Below the pieces are notes generated by a model, which worked only from the letters and a program-made list of their open reading frames with translations, made no database searches and had not been told where the DNA came from. Below, piece after piece: positions 1 to 8,552 of a stretch of DNA of 64,000 nucleotides. Each line of letters begins with the position of its first letter. Within the stretch, counting starts at the first letter, position 1. The stretch comes from Dyadobacter sp. CY312 (GTDB lineage: Bacteria > Bacteroidota > Bacteroidia > Cytophagales > Spirosomataceae): assembly GCF_021390535.1 (NCBI RefSeq), contig NZ_JAJUXG010000019.1:124001-188000 (forward strand), given 5' to 3'. Made by a program: the position numbers and the translations under genes.

Positions 1-896
1 GAGATAATTAAAGCAGCTATCACCATTAGTTGGCGTAATGATTGTGTCTCCAAAAATCTTTGGGTAAGATTAATTACTCTAAGCCCTATTGGAAAGTGCA
101 GGAGATACAGGGAAAAAGAGATATTTCCTAAAAATACCCCTATGGATGTACGTCGCATCGGAAGCAAAACAAATATACAGGTAACTACTACAACTACAAT
201 TTCTTTGTATGTATACTGAAAAAGAAGTACAGTGAGTACAGCTCCTGATAAAATAAATGCTTCTAAAATGTTTAATTTATTGACAAGATATCTGTATAAT
301 AGAATGCCGACTGTAAAGAAAATAGCAAAATTAAAAACAAAGTTTCTCGTGAATATAAGAGAGAGTGCATTGAAAATAATTAAACTGGCAACGCAGACCA
401 GTAGGCGTTTATTACTGAATAATGGGAAGAGCAGTGCAATCAATATATAGTATTGAAATTCAATTGCTAAAGTCCAACAGACCGGATTCAACCAGTCTTT
501 TCCCATAAATGCATTCAAATAACCTATATGATAGGATAATTGGAGATAATCAATGTCAAAGGGCTTTCCATTGTACACAGGGGATAAGGTAGTTGCGTAG
601 TTCAAAGCAAGAGCCAGAAGAATTGAAATCAAAAACGGAGGCTCAATTCTTATAATTCTTTTCTTAAAAAAGATCCCGATTTTACTCAAGGTGTATTTCC
701 CTTTTTCCATTGAATAGGGAATGACGAGACCCGAGATAATGAAAAAAATCTCTACTCCATAGTGTCCCCAACTAAAAATATTCTTAAAAATATCAGTGCT
801 GGGAAGATAATCGAGCTTATCAGTGAAATGGAACAAACAAACCGAAATGGCGGCAAATCCTCTTAAATAATCTAAGGAGTAAAGGTGTTTATTCAT
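1..896 (-). CDS. Acyltransferase 3 family membrane protein (partial, runs off the left edge)
   Basis: The minus strand is open from an ATG at 896 to the window edge, giving 298 residues without a stop. The N-terminus reads MNKHLYSLDYLRGFAA, and HF then occurs about 10 residues on, followed by EIFFIISGLVI. These are hallmarks of the acyltransferase-3 (OafA/WecH-type) family, which moves acetyl or other acyl groups onto sugars of exopolysaccharide, O-antigen or peptidoglycan at the inner membrane. The rest is a run of hydrophobic segments as expected for about 10 helices. Family members are usually 340-390 residues, so some 50-90 residues lie outside the window. The acceptor cannot be told from sequence. 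No partner glycan genes are visible on this side. Confidence 0.85.
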   Translation of the reverse strand, partial: MNKHLYSLDYLRGFAAISVCLFHFTDKLDYLPSTDIFKNIFSWGHYGVEIFFIISGLVIPYSMEKGKYTLSKIGIFFKKRIIRIEPPFLISILLALALNYATTLSPVYNGKPFDIDYLQLSYHIGYLNAFMGKDWLNPVCWTLAIEFQYYILIALLFPLFSNKRLLVCVASLIIFNALSLIFTRNFVFNFAIFFTVGILLYRYLVNKLNILEAFILSGAVLTVLLFQYTYKEIVVVVVTCIFVLLPMRRTSIGVFLGNISFSLYLLHFPIGLRVINLTQRFLETQSLRQLMVIAALII

Positions 897-997
897 AGTT
901 TACTCAAATGTGGATAAATGTATTGCAAATTATGAAAACTATCTATTGCTTTAAAGCAAGAAATTTGATGTTGAAAAAATAGTATTGAATTAGGCCC

Positions 998-1500
998 TTA
1001 CGGAATAATTAATTTGTAAGGATGCGGTGGTTTTGATACCATTCGTTTCATTAAATTCTCAAATATTCCCGCGCGGCGTCCGCTTTCTTCATTTTGTGAC
1101 GGTTGAACCTGTAGGGTATACTCATTAATATAAGCTTGCAAGTAATGCACTGAGTGGTGAACGCCTCTAAGCCAGAATTTAAACACGCGGAACGCCCGCC
1201 GCATAATACTTCGACACAATTGCGGGACGTTTTTGCCCTTTTTCTCGGATTTTTCACATGTTAGTTTCGCGAATTCTGACTCCAAGCCCTTGTATCCAGT
1301 CCAGCCGTCAGTACGCACCTGAGCGTACTTTCTGATATGCTCATCTATGAATTTTTTCAGGTTTTTCCGCTTCAGTCCGATTGCTCGCTGTTTTAATAAC
1401 ACGTACATACATCGAGACACCGGCATCGGCCGTCCGACTTTCCCTTCCTTTCAATAGTCAGAACCATAATCTTTTCGCTTCGGCGGTCCGATGAAACTCA
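998..1500 (-). pseudogene. Decayed IS1595-family (ISXO2-like DDE) transposase remnant
   Basis: The frame read from 1426 down to 998 contains VRTDGWTGYKGLE, WLRGVHHSV, LQAYINEY and IFENLMKRMV followed by PPHPYK. This is the C-terminal half of an ISXO2-like (IS1595-family) transposase. The gene is broken. A TGA interrupts the same frame near 1450, upstream of the apparent ATG. Between LQAYINEY and IFENL the family-typical RFNRHKMKK is in another frame (about 1085-1120), so two compensating frameshifts lie there. The N-terminal half, with the first catalytic Asp and zinc-ribbon region, is absent. I could not identify terminal inverted repeats or a target duplication, so the outer limits are uncertain. 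Confidence 0.8.
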
Positions 1501-1671
1501 AATAACGATAGTCTCTTGAATCTTTTTCTTGTATAACTTACTTATTTACAGTATAGTTAAGTATTTTTACATTCTCTATCAAGTACCTAATTCAAAATAT
1601 TATTAAACGGAAGTGAAATTTGCATCGTTAAGTATTTTCTTTACTTCGTATCAGCAAAATAAAAAATTTTA

Positions 1672-2229
1672 ATGAATAAACTCCAACAACATATTAATGT
1701 TTCAGAGGAGTTAAGACATCGTTTAAACCAAATAGTTACAAAGTGTAAAATTAAAGCGCTTATAGAACTGTTGGCTCCCGCACAGGAGCAAAAAGAGTTG
1801 ATATTCCTGGTCAGTGGAATCATTCGAAACTATTATAAGGAAGATTTGAGAGAGTGGACCAGCCGTTTTTCCGAAGCGGGGGATTTTGTGTTATCCATTG
1901 ATAATTTCTTGTTCAATTTGCCCTGTAATGAATTTATTGAAACATGCGCAAAGGCAGAGATAATTAGGTTTTCGAAGAAGGATTATACAAATTTATTTTT
2001 GGATTTTCCTGAACTTAATATCGTTGCAAAAGACATTGCGGGCAAACGCTTAAAAGAAAATAATGATAGGATGTATAGCTGCCGAATGTTATCAGCGGCT
2101 AAGCGCTATCATCAATTCGTGAATCAAAATCCTATTTTAAGCAGGCAAATTCAAATTCAGCACATCGCAAGTTATCTTGACATAAGTCCTTATAACCTTT
2201 CTCGTATCAGACGAGAATTCAACAAGTAG
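1672..2229 (+). CDS. Crp/Fnr-family transcriptional regulator
   Basis: A 185-residue protein with the size and layout of the Bacteroidota Crp/Fnr-like regulators: a degenerate cyclic-nucleotide-binding beta-roll in the first ~120 residues and a short helix-turn-helix at the C-terminus (IASYLDISPYNLSRIRREF). No cysteine cluster for an Fe-S centre is present, and the cAMP-contacting residues are not obvious, so the ligand is unknown. It stands alone, about 170 bases beyond the transposase remnant and 208 bases before the nucleoside hydrolase. Its target may be itself or a distant gene. The 2230-2437 gap to the next gene holds no recognised site. Confidence 0.8.
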   Translation: MNKLQQHINVSEELRHRLNQIVTKCKIKALIELLAPAQEQKELIFLVSGIIRNYYKEDLREWTSRFSEAGDFVLSIDNFLFNLPCNEFIETCAKAEIIRFSKKDYTNLFLDFPELNIVAKDIAGKRLKENNDRMYSCRMLSAAKRYHQFVNQNPILSRQIQIQHIASYLDISPYNLSRIRREFNK

Positions 2230-2437
2230 TGCATTAAATTACTTGCGACAAAAGAACAATATGTAGGTAGAAGGTGCAGGCACAACGAGACTCTTGTCGA
2301 AATAGATCAATTTTTTCCCTCCCAACGCAGCAAAGCTGCTCACTTAAACGTACATTTCTCTTAAACATAACTTCGTTTTTGAGACGAAAAATTTCAAATC
2401 ACTGTTCAGTTACAAGTACAGATTCAAAAATATAATA

Positions 2438-3418
2438 ATGTATAAATTAGCTTTACTTTTTACCCTTCTTACTATATCCACAGTTTACGCTCAAATAGGA
2501 AACAGACAATCCGTTGCTGTGATACTGGACACAGATATAGGTCCTGACTATGATGACGTTGGCGCCATGGCTGTATTGCACGCACTTGCCGATAGGGGAG
2601 AAGTAAGGCCTTTGGCAGTGATCTCTTCCAACAAAAATGAACTTGTGGTGCCTTCCATAGATGTGATCAATACCTGGTTTGGCAGAGCTGAATTGCCGAC
2701 TGGTGCACCTAAAGGAGCCGGCCCGGGCTATGGAGCTTCTCAAAAATGGCCGGAGATGTTGGTTGAAAAATATCCACACAAGATCAAAAACACATCTGAT
2801 GCTCCGGACGCAGTGGAAACCTACCGAAAAATACTGGCCTCGCAGCCAGACCGTAGTGTGACAATCGTTACCATAGGTTTTTTGACAAATCTGAAAAATT
2901 TGCTGGAATCGGAGCCTGATAAAATTTCTCCATTGCCTGGCGCTGAGCTGGTGAAGCGTAAAGTGAAAGAACTGGTTTCTATGGCTGGTGCTTTTCCGGA
3001 AGGACGAGAATATAACGTTTTGACCGATTCTGTTGCGTCGGAAAAGGTATTCGCTAACTGGCCAACACAAATTATCCTGAGTGGATTCGAGATCGGAAAA
3101 CAAATAAAAACAGGAGCGAAGGTAATCGTAAACGAGCGGCTCGACAGCCCAGTGAAGGATGTGTATGCATTGGCTATGCCGAAAAGCAAAGAGGATGCGG
3201 ACGGGAGAATGAGTTGGGATCAGACGGCAGTACTTGTTGCAGTACGCGGAGCGCAGCCTTATTTTGGAATGAAAAGAGGTAAAATAATAGTCGAAGGTGG
3301 TAGCAATAAATGGCAAGATGACTCAATGGGACCGCATGCTTACCTGACGGAAGCTATGCCCATAAGCCAGATTACAGCGCTCATTGAGGGATTGATGATG
3401 TGGGAAGGTAAGAGATAG
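2438..3418 (+). CDS. Nucleoside hydrolase-like secreted protein
   Basis: 326 residues. Residues 1-18 form a signal peptide (MYKLALLFTLLTISTVYAQ), so the enzyme is exported. The mature part begins with the metal-binding signature of inosine/uridine-type nucleoside hydrolases, DTDIGPDYDD, and has the conserved later aspartate in SWDQTAVLVAV. Family enzymes cleave the N-glycosidic bond of nucleosides to free base and ribose with a Ca2+ ion held by these aspartates. Many exported Bacteroidota members have unproven substrates, so nucleoside cleavage is inferred. It ends seven bases before the end of the convergent NagX-like gene. Confidence 0.85.
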   Translation: MYKLALLFTLLTISTVYAQIGNRQSVAVILDTDIGPDYDDVGAMAVLHALADRGEVRPLAVISSNKNELVVPSIDVINTWFGRAELPTGAPKGAGPGYGASQKWPEMLVEKYPHKIKNTSDAPDAVETYRKILASQPDRSVTIVTIGFLTNLKNLLESEPDKISPLPGAELVKRKVKELVSMAGAFPEGREYNVLTDSVASEKVFANWPTQIILSGFEIGKQIKTGAKVIVNERLDSPVKDVYALAMPKSKEDADGRMSWDQTAVLVAVRGAQPYFGMKRGKIIVEGGSNKWQDDSMGPHAYLTEAMPISQITALIEGLMMWEGKR

Positions 3419-3425
3419 TTTCGTT

Positions 3426-4526
3426 TTATAATTTGATGAATATTTTGCGACGATACAGAAGCCAAACCGGGATAAAGTTAATACCAACGAAAATTAAAGC
3501 GTAAAACCAACTCGCAAGTCGGGGTTCCACGCCAGCCGTGATGAAGGTGTCTACAACGTGTTGGTTTAGTGTTTTTTCGCCAAAGTGACTGATGTAAAGT
3601 ATCAAGGCGAGTATATCGGCAAGTACGTATGCTGCGATGGCATTTGCACCGAAAATAATTCCAAATGAAGTTCCTCGCTTTTTGCCCAAAATATCAATAA
3701 CAAAATACATTGCACCCAACAGCATACAGGCAAAACCCGAAGTGACCAAAACAAATGAGCTTGTCCAAAGGTTTTCATTTACAGGGAAAACAAGTCCGCA
3801 AAAATATCCTGCGGAAGCAGCTAACAAACCTGCTGCCATCAGATAATTCGTTTTTCTTTCAGGAGTTAAATCGCTTAGTAATAGCCTTCCCGCAAGCATT
3901 CCGCTTATGCCCGAAACTGTGGCTGGGAAGGTGCTTAGTATACCTTCGGGATCCCAGTTTCCCTGCCACATTTTTCCTGGTAAAAATTGCTGGTCAATCC
4001 AGGCTGCCAGATTTTTACCCGGTTCCAGCATCACCTGACCCATTCCGGGTGTTGGAATAAGCATCATAGCAAGCCAGTATACAATAAGAATAATTGCACC
4101 GGTAATGGCCTGTTGTTTCCAGTTTGTATTCAAAAACAATACAGCGCAGAAAAAGAATACGATGGCTATTCTATGCAATGTACCCGTATATCTCAGATCG
4201 GAAAAGTCGAAATAGGGGAGCATATTGAGAAACATCCCCACTGCAAAAATCTTCACAGAACGTATCGCAATTTTCTTGTACAATGCTGGTTTGTGCTCAG
4301 TTAATCGGCGGGAATAGGCAAATGCAATGGACACACCCACAATAAAAAGGAAAACGGGAGCAATAAGGTCGGTGAAAGTAAGCCCGTTCCATTTGGTATG
4401 TTGGAGCGTGGGGAAAACATGTTGCTCATCACCCGGGAAATTCACCATGATCATGGCGGCTATGGTGAATCCACGCATGGCATCCAGTGAAATAAGACGT
4501 ATCGGCGCTTTCGGTGAAATATCCAT
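3426..4526 (-). CDS. NagX-like / DUF5009 membrane acyltransferase-type protein
   Basis: A multi-pass membrane protein (366 residues from the chosen start) beginning near LISLDAMRGFTIAAMIMVN, with FTDLIAPVFLFIVGVSIAF next. This is the DUF5009/NagX family, related to heparan-alpha-glucosaminide N-acetyltransferase (HGSNAT). NagX genes recur in N-acetylglucosamine utilisation loci, and the divergent neighbour here is a GH20 hexosaminidase, which supports an amino-sugar role. The longest frame starts at 4568, but that adds 14 atypical residues lying over an inverted repeat (4542-4604). I therefore prefer the ATG at 4526, which gives MDISPKAPIRL. Biochemical function is inferred from family and context. 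Confidence 0.8.
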   Translation of the reverse strand: MDISPKAPIRLISLDAMRGFTIAAMIMVNFPGDEQHVFPTLQHTKWNGLTFTDLIAPVFLFIVGVSIAFAYSRRLTEHKPALYKKIAIRSVKIFAVGMFLNMLPYFDFSDLRYTGTLHRIAIVFFFCAVLFLNTNWKQQAITGAIILIVYWLAMMLIPTPGMGQVMLEPGKNLAAWIDQQFLPGKMWQGNWDPEGILSTFPATVSGISGMLAGRLLLSDLTPERKTNYLMAAGLLAASAGYFCGLVFPVNENLWTSSFVLVTSGFACMLLGAMYFVIDILGKKRGTSFGIIFGANAIAAYVLADILALILYISHFGEKTLNQHVVDTFITAGVEPRLASWFYALIFVGINFIPVWLLYRRKIFIKL

Positions 4527-4931
4527 TTGACTTTGATGATGAACCACAAAAGGAACAAAAGACAACAAAGTCCTCTCCTTTTTACTGTTGTGTTTTTTGT
4601 GGTTAGTATTTTGTATAACTACAAATACGCAGATATACCTTGGAAGGGCTATTTAGCTTGTATCGGGTAGAGGTTAAAGTAAATTCTTGATTGCCAGATC
4701 TGCTATACTGCTGATAACTGCCTGTTTCGTGCTCTTACCATATATCAATACCATTCAACTAAAAATACAGAAGAAATTCCAATGGTATCTTTTGGGGTGA
4801 TGGCAGTATTACAACTGCGCTCTGAGATGATGGTTATAAACGAATTACTCAGGAGCTGAAAAAATTGAGGATTAGAAACGACGAAATCATAAATTGCCGG
4901 GTATTTATTCGGAACCTATTCAAGACCAATT
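4527..4931. other. Intergenic region between divergent NagX-like and GH20 genes
   Basis: About 400 bases without a supported gene. It must hold the promoters for both divergent genes. Besides the inverted repeat at 4542-4604 I see no strong TAnnTTTG element. One frame at 4772-4860 looks faintly coding (GIFWGDGSITTAL then a stop) but is too short to identify. Confidence 0.5.
4542..4604. repeat. Short inverted repeat upstream of the NagX-like gene
   Basis: AACCACAAAA (4542-4551) is exactly complementary to TTTTGTGGTT (4595-4604), and CAACA at 4563-4567 can pair with TGTTG at 4586-4590. The left arm also reads as a degenerate direct repeat of ACAAAA-type units. It sits just upstream of the preferred NagX start and could be an operator, an mRNA leader hairpin or a decayed intergenic repeat. 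Nothing in the sequence decides which. Confidence 0.4.
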
Positions 4932-7526
4932 ATGAAGAACCTATTTCTATTATTTGCTGTGCTATTGCTTCTTGCAGGCTGTGGCCGTTCGAGAATTACC
5001 AAGGAAGAAGCACAGAAAATAAAAGTATCCTGGAAACTGAACAGCAATTTTATAAAGCCGGATGGCAGCTTTTCGGCCCAATTTACCCTAAAAAACAATA
5101 GCGGGATTACACTTGACGGGAGTAACTGGGCTCTGTTTTTCAACATGTCACCCCGACCTATTCATTCAAACAAAACCGCTGAACCAGCCACTATTGAGCA
5201 TATCAATGGCGACTGGTACAAAATGGTGGCCGCAAAGGATTTCAAATTAAGACCAGACGATTCTCTTGTCATTCAATACTCGGGTACCGAAGGAGTGGTT
5301 AAAGAGACGGATGCGCCGGTTGGGTTGTATTTTGTTTTTTACGACAAAGACGGTAAAGAGGAAGAAATCGCGGAAGTGACGGATTATGTGTTGGAGCCGT
5401 TTACGACGGAAGAGCAAATATTAAGAGGTAAAATGGATCGGAATAAAGTAAACACGGCCGAAACACGTTATCAACACAATTTGGCTTTTACAAAACTAGG
5501 AGCCGACCAGTTATTGAAAATTATCCCTAGTCCGGTGAAGATGACTTCCACACCGGGAGCTGTTTCCCTGACAAATCGCAATCAGATATTTTACGAAGAA
5601 GGACTGGAAAATGAAGCACGTTACCTGATCCAGAAATTAAAAGAAGTAACCGGTACCGATTTCCCTATTCAAAAAGGATTGCCTGCGGAAGGAAGTTTTA
5701 CTAATCCTGCTATTGTTATTAAAAGCGGTAAGGTAAATGTGAACGGAATTTCGAAAGAGGCATATACCTTAAATATAGATGCCAACGGTATTGTGATAAC
5801 AGGAAGTGACGCGGCAGGCGCTTTTTACGGAGTTCAAAGTCTGATGCAACTGGTGCCTGTTGAAAACTTTCAGAAACCTGTTAATGCCATTAATCTTGGT
5901 TTTGTAAAGGTAGAGGACGCTCCCCGATTTCATTTCAGAAGTATGCATCTTGACGTAAGCCGTAATTTCCAGACAAAGGAATCTGTGAAGCGGGTTCTGG
6001 ATCTGCTGGCTTCTTATAAAGTGAACCATTTCCTGTTTTACACAACGGAAGATGAAGGATGGCGTATTGAAATTGACGGTCTTCCTGAGTTGACAGAAGT
6101 TGGCGCGCAACGCCAGCACACATCCGGCAAGGATGCGTCTGCGATACATCCGGCTTATGGATCAGGTCCGTTTGCCAGGGATAAAAACAAACATGGTAGT
6201 GGCTATTACACTAAGGCAGACTTCATAGAAATCTTGAAATATGCGAATGAAAGACATATTAAGGTAATTCCTGAGCTCAATTTCCCGGGGCACGCCATGG
6301 CGGCGATCAAGTCCATGGAGGCACGTTATGAGCGTCTCATGAAAGAAGGTAAAGAAAAGGAAGCTAACGAATACCGTTTGATCGATCCGGATGATAAGTC
6401 GGAATACATTTCGGCACAGGGTTACAAGAATAACGTGGTGAGTGTTGCGCGGGAATCTACCTATCATTTCTTTGAAAAGGTGGTGGATGAAATTGGCAAA
6501 CTGTATAAGGAAGCAGGTTTAACGATGGATGCTTTCCATACAGGTGGAGATGAAGTTGCCGAAGGCGTTTGGACAAAATCACCAATGGCCGCGCAGCTGA
6601 TGAAAGAACATCCGGAGATTAAAGAAGCCAGATATTTGCAGACCTATTTCTTCCGCAAGCTTTTGCCAAGGTTGGAAAAACGTAATCTGAAAGTACATGG
6701 CTGGGAAGAAGTTGCTCTCAACAAAACACCTGCCGGAATTTACAATGCCAATCCTGAATTTGCCAACCGTCCGGTTGTACCTTATATCTGGAACAATGTA
6801 TACGATGTCGATTTGGGTAACAGGCTTGCCAATGCCGGATATCAGGTGGTGTTTTGTAATGTGACCAATTTCTATTTTGATATGGCCTATAACAATGATC
6901 CCAAAGAGCCGGGATTGTACTGGGGTGGTTTTATTGATACCCGTGATAACTGGGCGTTTGCTCCCTTTAATATGTTCCGGACTACGGAAGAAACTTCTAT
7001 GGGTAAACCAATGAAAGAGGAATTTGTAGGAAAAGAACTGCTTAAACCGGAAGCAAGAAAGAATGTATATGGTGTAGAAGCGCAGCTCTGGAGTGAGATG
7101 ATCAAAGGTCGGGATATGATGGAGTATGCCATTTTACCTAAACTGATGGGCTTTTCGGAAAGCGCCTGGGCTCCGGAACGTAAGTGGGAAAATGTTGCTG
7201 ATGCCGATTCCCGGAATAAAATGATACAGGAAGGATGGAATGTGTTTGCTAACACCATTGCACAGCGCAACATTCCAAAGTTGAAATTTATGAATGGCGG
7301 ATATAATTACAGACTGCCGATGCCGGGAGCAATCATAGATAATGGACTTTTGAAAGCAAATACAGAGTTGCCAGGTTTGGCTATCCGTTACACCACCGAC
7401 GGATCGGAACCTACTACGAAATCTGAATTGTACAATGATGCCGTAAAAGTGACGGGTACCGTAAAACTGAAATCATTTGACAGCGCAGGAAGCGCAAGCA
7501 GGACTTGCGTTATCAATGCAAAATAA
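4932..7526 (+). CDS. GH20 beta-N-acetylhexosaminidase lipoprotein
   Basis: 864 residues. A lipobox (LLAGC, Cys17) makes it a surface or periplasmic lipoprotein. Domains in order: chitobiase/hexosaminidase N-terminal carbohydrate-binding-type domain (about 25-165), the alpha/beta GH20b domain (about 195-325), the GH20 TIM barrel (about 330-760), and a small C-terminal chitobiase-type beta domain containing IRYTTDGSEPTT. The catalytic pair of substrate-assisted GH20 enzymes is at Asp540-Glu541 in HTGGDEVAEGVW. Such enzymes release terminal GlcNAc or GalNAc from chitooligosaccharides or glycans. The following ROK kinase, transporter and regulator make an amino-sugar utilisation locus. Linkage specificity cannot be predicted. 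Confidence 0.93.
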   Translation: MKNLFLLFAVLLLLAGCGRSRITKEEAQKIKVSWKLNSNFIKPDGSFSAQFTLKNNSGITLDGSNWALFFNMSPRPIHSNKTAEPATIEHINGDWYKMVAAKDFKLRPDDSLVIQYSGTEGVVKETDAPVGLYFVFYDKDGKEEEIAEVTDYVLEPFTTEEQILRGKMDRNKVNTAETRYQHNLAFTKLGADQLLKIIPSPVKMTSTPGAVSLTNRNQIFYEEGLENEARYLIQKLKEVTGTDFPIQKGLPAEGSFTNPAIVIKSGKVNVNGISKEAYTLNIDANGIVITGSDAAGAFYGVQSLMQLVPVENFQKPVNAINLGFVKVEDAPRFHFRSMHLDVSRNFQTKESVKRVLDLLASYKVNHFLFYTTEDEGWRIEIDGLPELTEVGAQRQHTSGKDASAIHPAYGSGPFARDKNKHGSGYYTKADFIEILKYANERHIKVIPELNFPGHAMAAIKSMEARYERLMKEGKEKEANEYRLIDPDDKSEYISAQGYKNNVVSVARESTYHFFEKVVDEIGKLYKEAGLTMDAFHTGGDEVAEGVWTKSPMAAQLMKEHPEIKEARYLQTYFFRKLLPRLEKRNLKVHGWEEVALNKTPAGIYNANPEFANRPVVPYIWNNVYDVDLGNRLANAGYQVVFCNVTNFYFDMAYNNDPKEPGLYWGGFIDTRDNWAFAPFNMFRTTEETSMGKPMKEEFVGKELLKPEARKNVYGVEAQLWSEMIKGRDMMEYAILPKLMGFSESAWAPERKWENVADADSRNKMIQEGWNVFANTIAQRNIPKLKFMNGGYNYRLPMPGAIIDNGLLKANTELPGLAIRYTTDGSEPTTKSELYNDAVKVTGTVKLKSFDSAGSASRTCVINAK

Positions 7527-7551
7527 TATTGTAATCCCTTCTCTTGACCTT

Positions 7552-7581
7552 CGTCTTTCCACAAATCGTTGTGGAAAGATG
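7552..7581 (+). promoter_or_regulatory. Intercistronic hairpin without a U-tract
   Basis: TCTTTCCACAA (7554-7564) and TTGTGGAAAGA (7569-7579) form an 11-bp perfect stem with loop ATCG, extendable by two pairs. There is no T-run behind it, so it is more likely an mRNA stability or processing element between the hexosaminidase and kinase genes than a strong terminator. Confidence 0.5.
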
Positions 7582-7614
7582 GAGAAATAACTTAATACTC
7601 AATTTTTTTAATTA

Positions 7615-8448
7615 ATGAACATCGGGGTAGACATTGGCGGTACCAACATCAGGGCTGGAATAGAATTGGGCGGAGCAATTACACGTCAGAACAAGGTACT
7701 ATTGGAAAACAAAGAATCATTGTCTTCCACCTTATCTCAGCTGATGGATGTGATACGACCTCTTACAAAATATCCCGTAAAAGGCATTGGTATAGGTGTC
7801 CCGTCGGTTGTAAATGTCGATGAGGGGATTGTGTACAATGTAATGAATATCCCATCATGGGAAGAAGTGGCACTAAGGGACATCGTGGAACGCGAATTCA
7901 ATTTGCCGGTTTTTATCAATAACGATGTAAATTGCTTTATTCTCGGCGAGCACCGTTTTGGTCTTGCTCAAAAATACAAATCTGTGGTTGGGATGGCGAT
8001 AGGAACCGGACTTGGATCGGGTATCATCATCGATAACAATCTATACAGTGGCAATAATTGCGGAGCCGGAGAAATAGGGATGTTGCCTTACAAAGACTCC
8101 ATTCTTGAGGATTATGTATGCAACCGGTTCTTTGAAGAATCCTTACAGATGGATGCTTACGCTGCGCATCGGTTGGCATTGCAGGGGAACACAACAGCAC
8201 TTGCTGCATGGGAAGAGTTTGGTGTGCATCTGGGTGCGGTAGTGAAAACGATCATGTACACCTACGATCCGGAGGCAATTGTTTTTGGTGGATCAATCAC
8301 TAAGGCGAGCGGACTTTTTACAAAAAGTATGTTGGCAAGTCTTAAAGATTTCGCGTATCCAAGGTCAATAAGCAATCTGACATTATTATTGTCGGAAAAC
8401 GAAAACATAGCACTTTTGGGAGCAGCAGCATTGATGGAAAAGGCATAA
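7615..8448 (+). CDS. ROK-family sugar kinase
   Basis: 277 residues. The N-terminal phosphate-binding loop is MNIGVDIGGTNIRAG, and the probable catalytic base is Asp104 in FINNDVN. GTGLGSGIIID and the GEIG motif of ROK kinases follow. ROK kinases phosphorylate hexoses such as glucose, N-acetylglucosamine or N-acetylmannosamine at C6 with ATP. The usual zinc-binding CxCGxxGCxE segment after GEIG is missing; instead the chain goes straight to MLPYKDSILEDYV. Position between a hexosaminidase and a FucP/NagP-like transporter suggests a GlcNAc kinase, which is inference. Confidence 0.85.
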   Translation: MNIGVDIGGTNIRAGIELGGAITRQNKVLLENKESLSSTLSQLMDVIRPLTKYPVKGIGIGVPSVVNVDEGIVYNVMNIPSWEEVALRDIVEREFNLPVFINNDVNCFILGEHRFGLAQKYKSVVGMAIGTGLGSGIIIDNNLYSGNNCGAGEIGMLPYKDSILEDYVCNRFFEESLQMDAYAAHRLALQGNTTALAAWEEFGVHLGAVVKTIMYTYDPEAIVFGGSITKASGLFTKSMLASLKDFAYPRSISNLTLLLSENENIALLGAAALMEKA

Positions 8449-8552
8449 TACTCGTATTCGGGGGTCTTTACAATGCAAATCACTACGAAATAGTAAGGTA
8501 AATCTGCTTTTTTCTCATCTTTGGGCACAACAACCGGTTACAAAAAATTGTC

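Noticed and set aside
998..1426. A 142-residue minus-strand open frame as an intact transposase gene
   Set aside because: It is only the C-terminal half of an IS1595-type transposase, has family motifs in another frame, and a stop just before its apparent start. It is listed as a pseudogene.
2453..3316. Long antisense open frame (287 codons) under the nucleoside hydrolase gene
   Set aside because: The sense strand encodes a clear nucleoside hydrolase. The antisense product is rich in Cys, His, Phe and Arg without domains, typical of a shadow frame.
4772..4862. Coding-like short stretch upstream of the GH20 gene (GIFWGDGSITTAL then TGA)
   Set aside because: Too short, interrupted by a stop, and no family recognised; it could be a gene remnant or chance.
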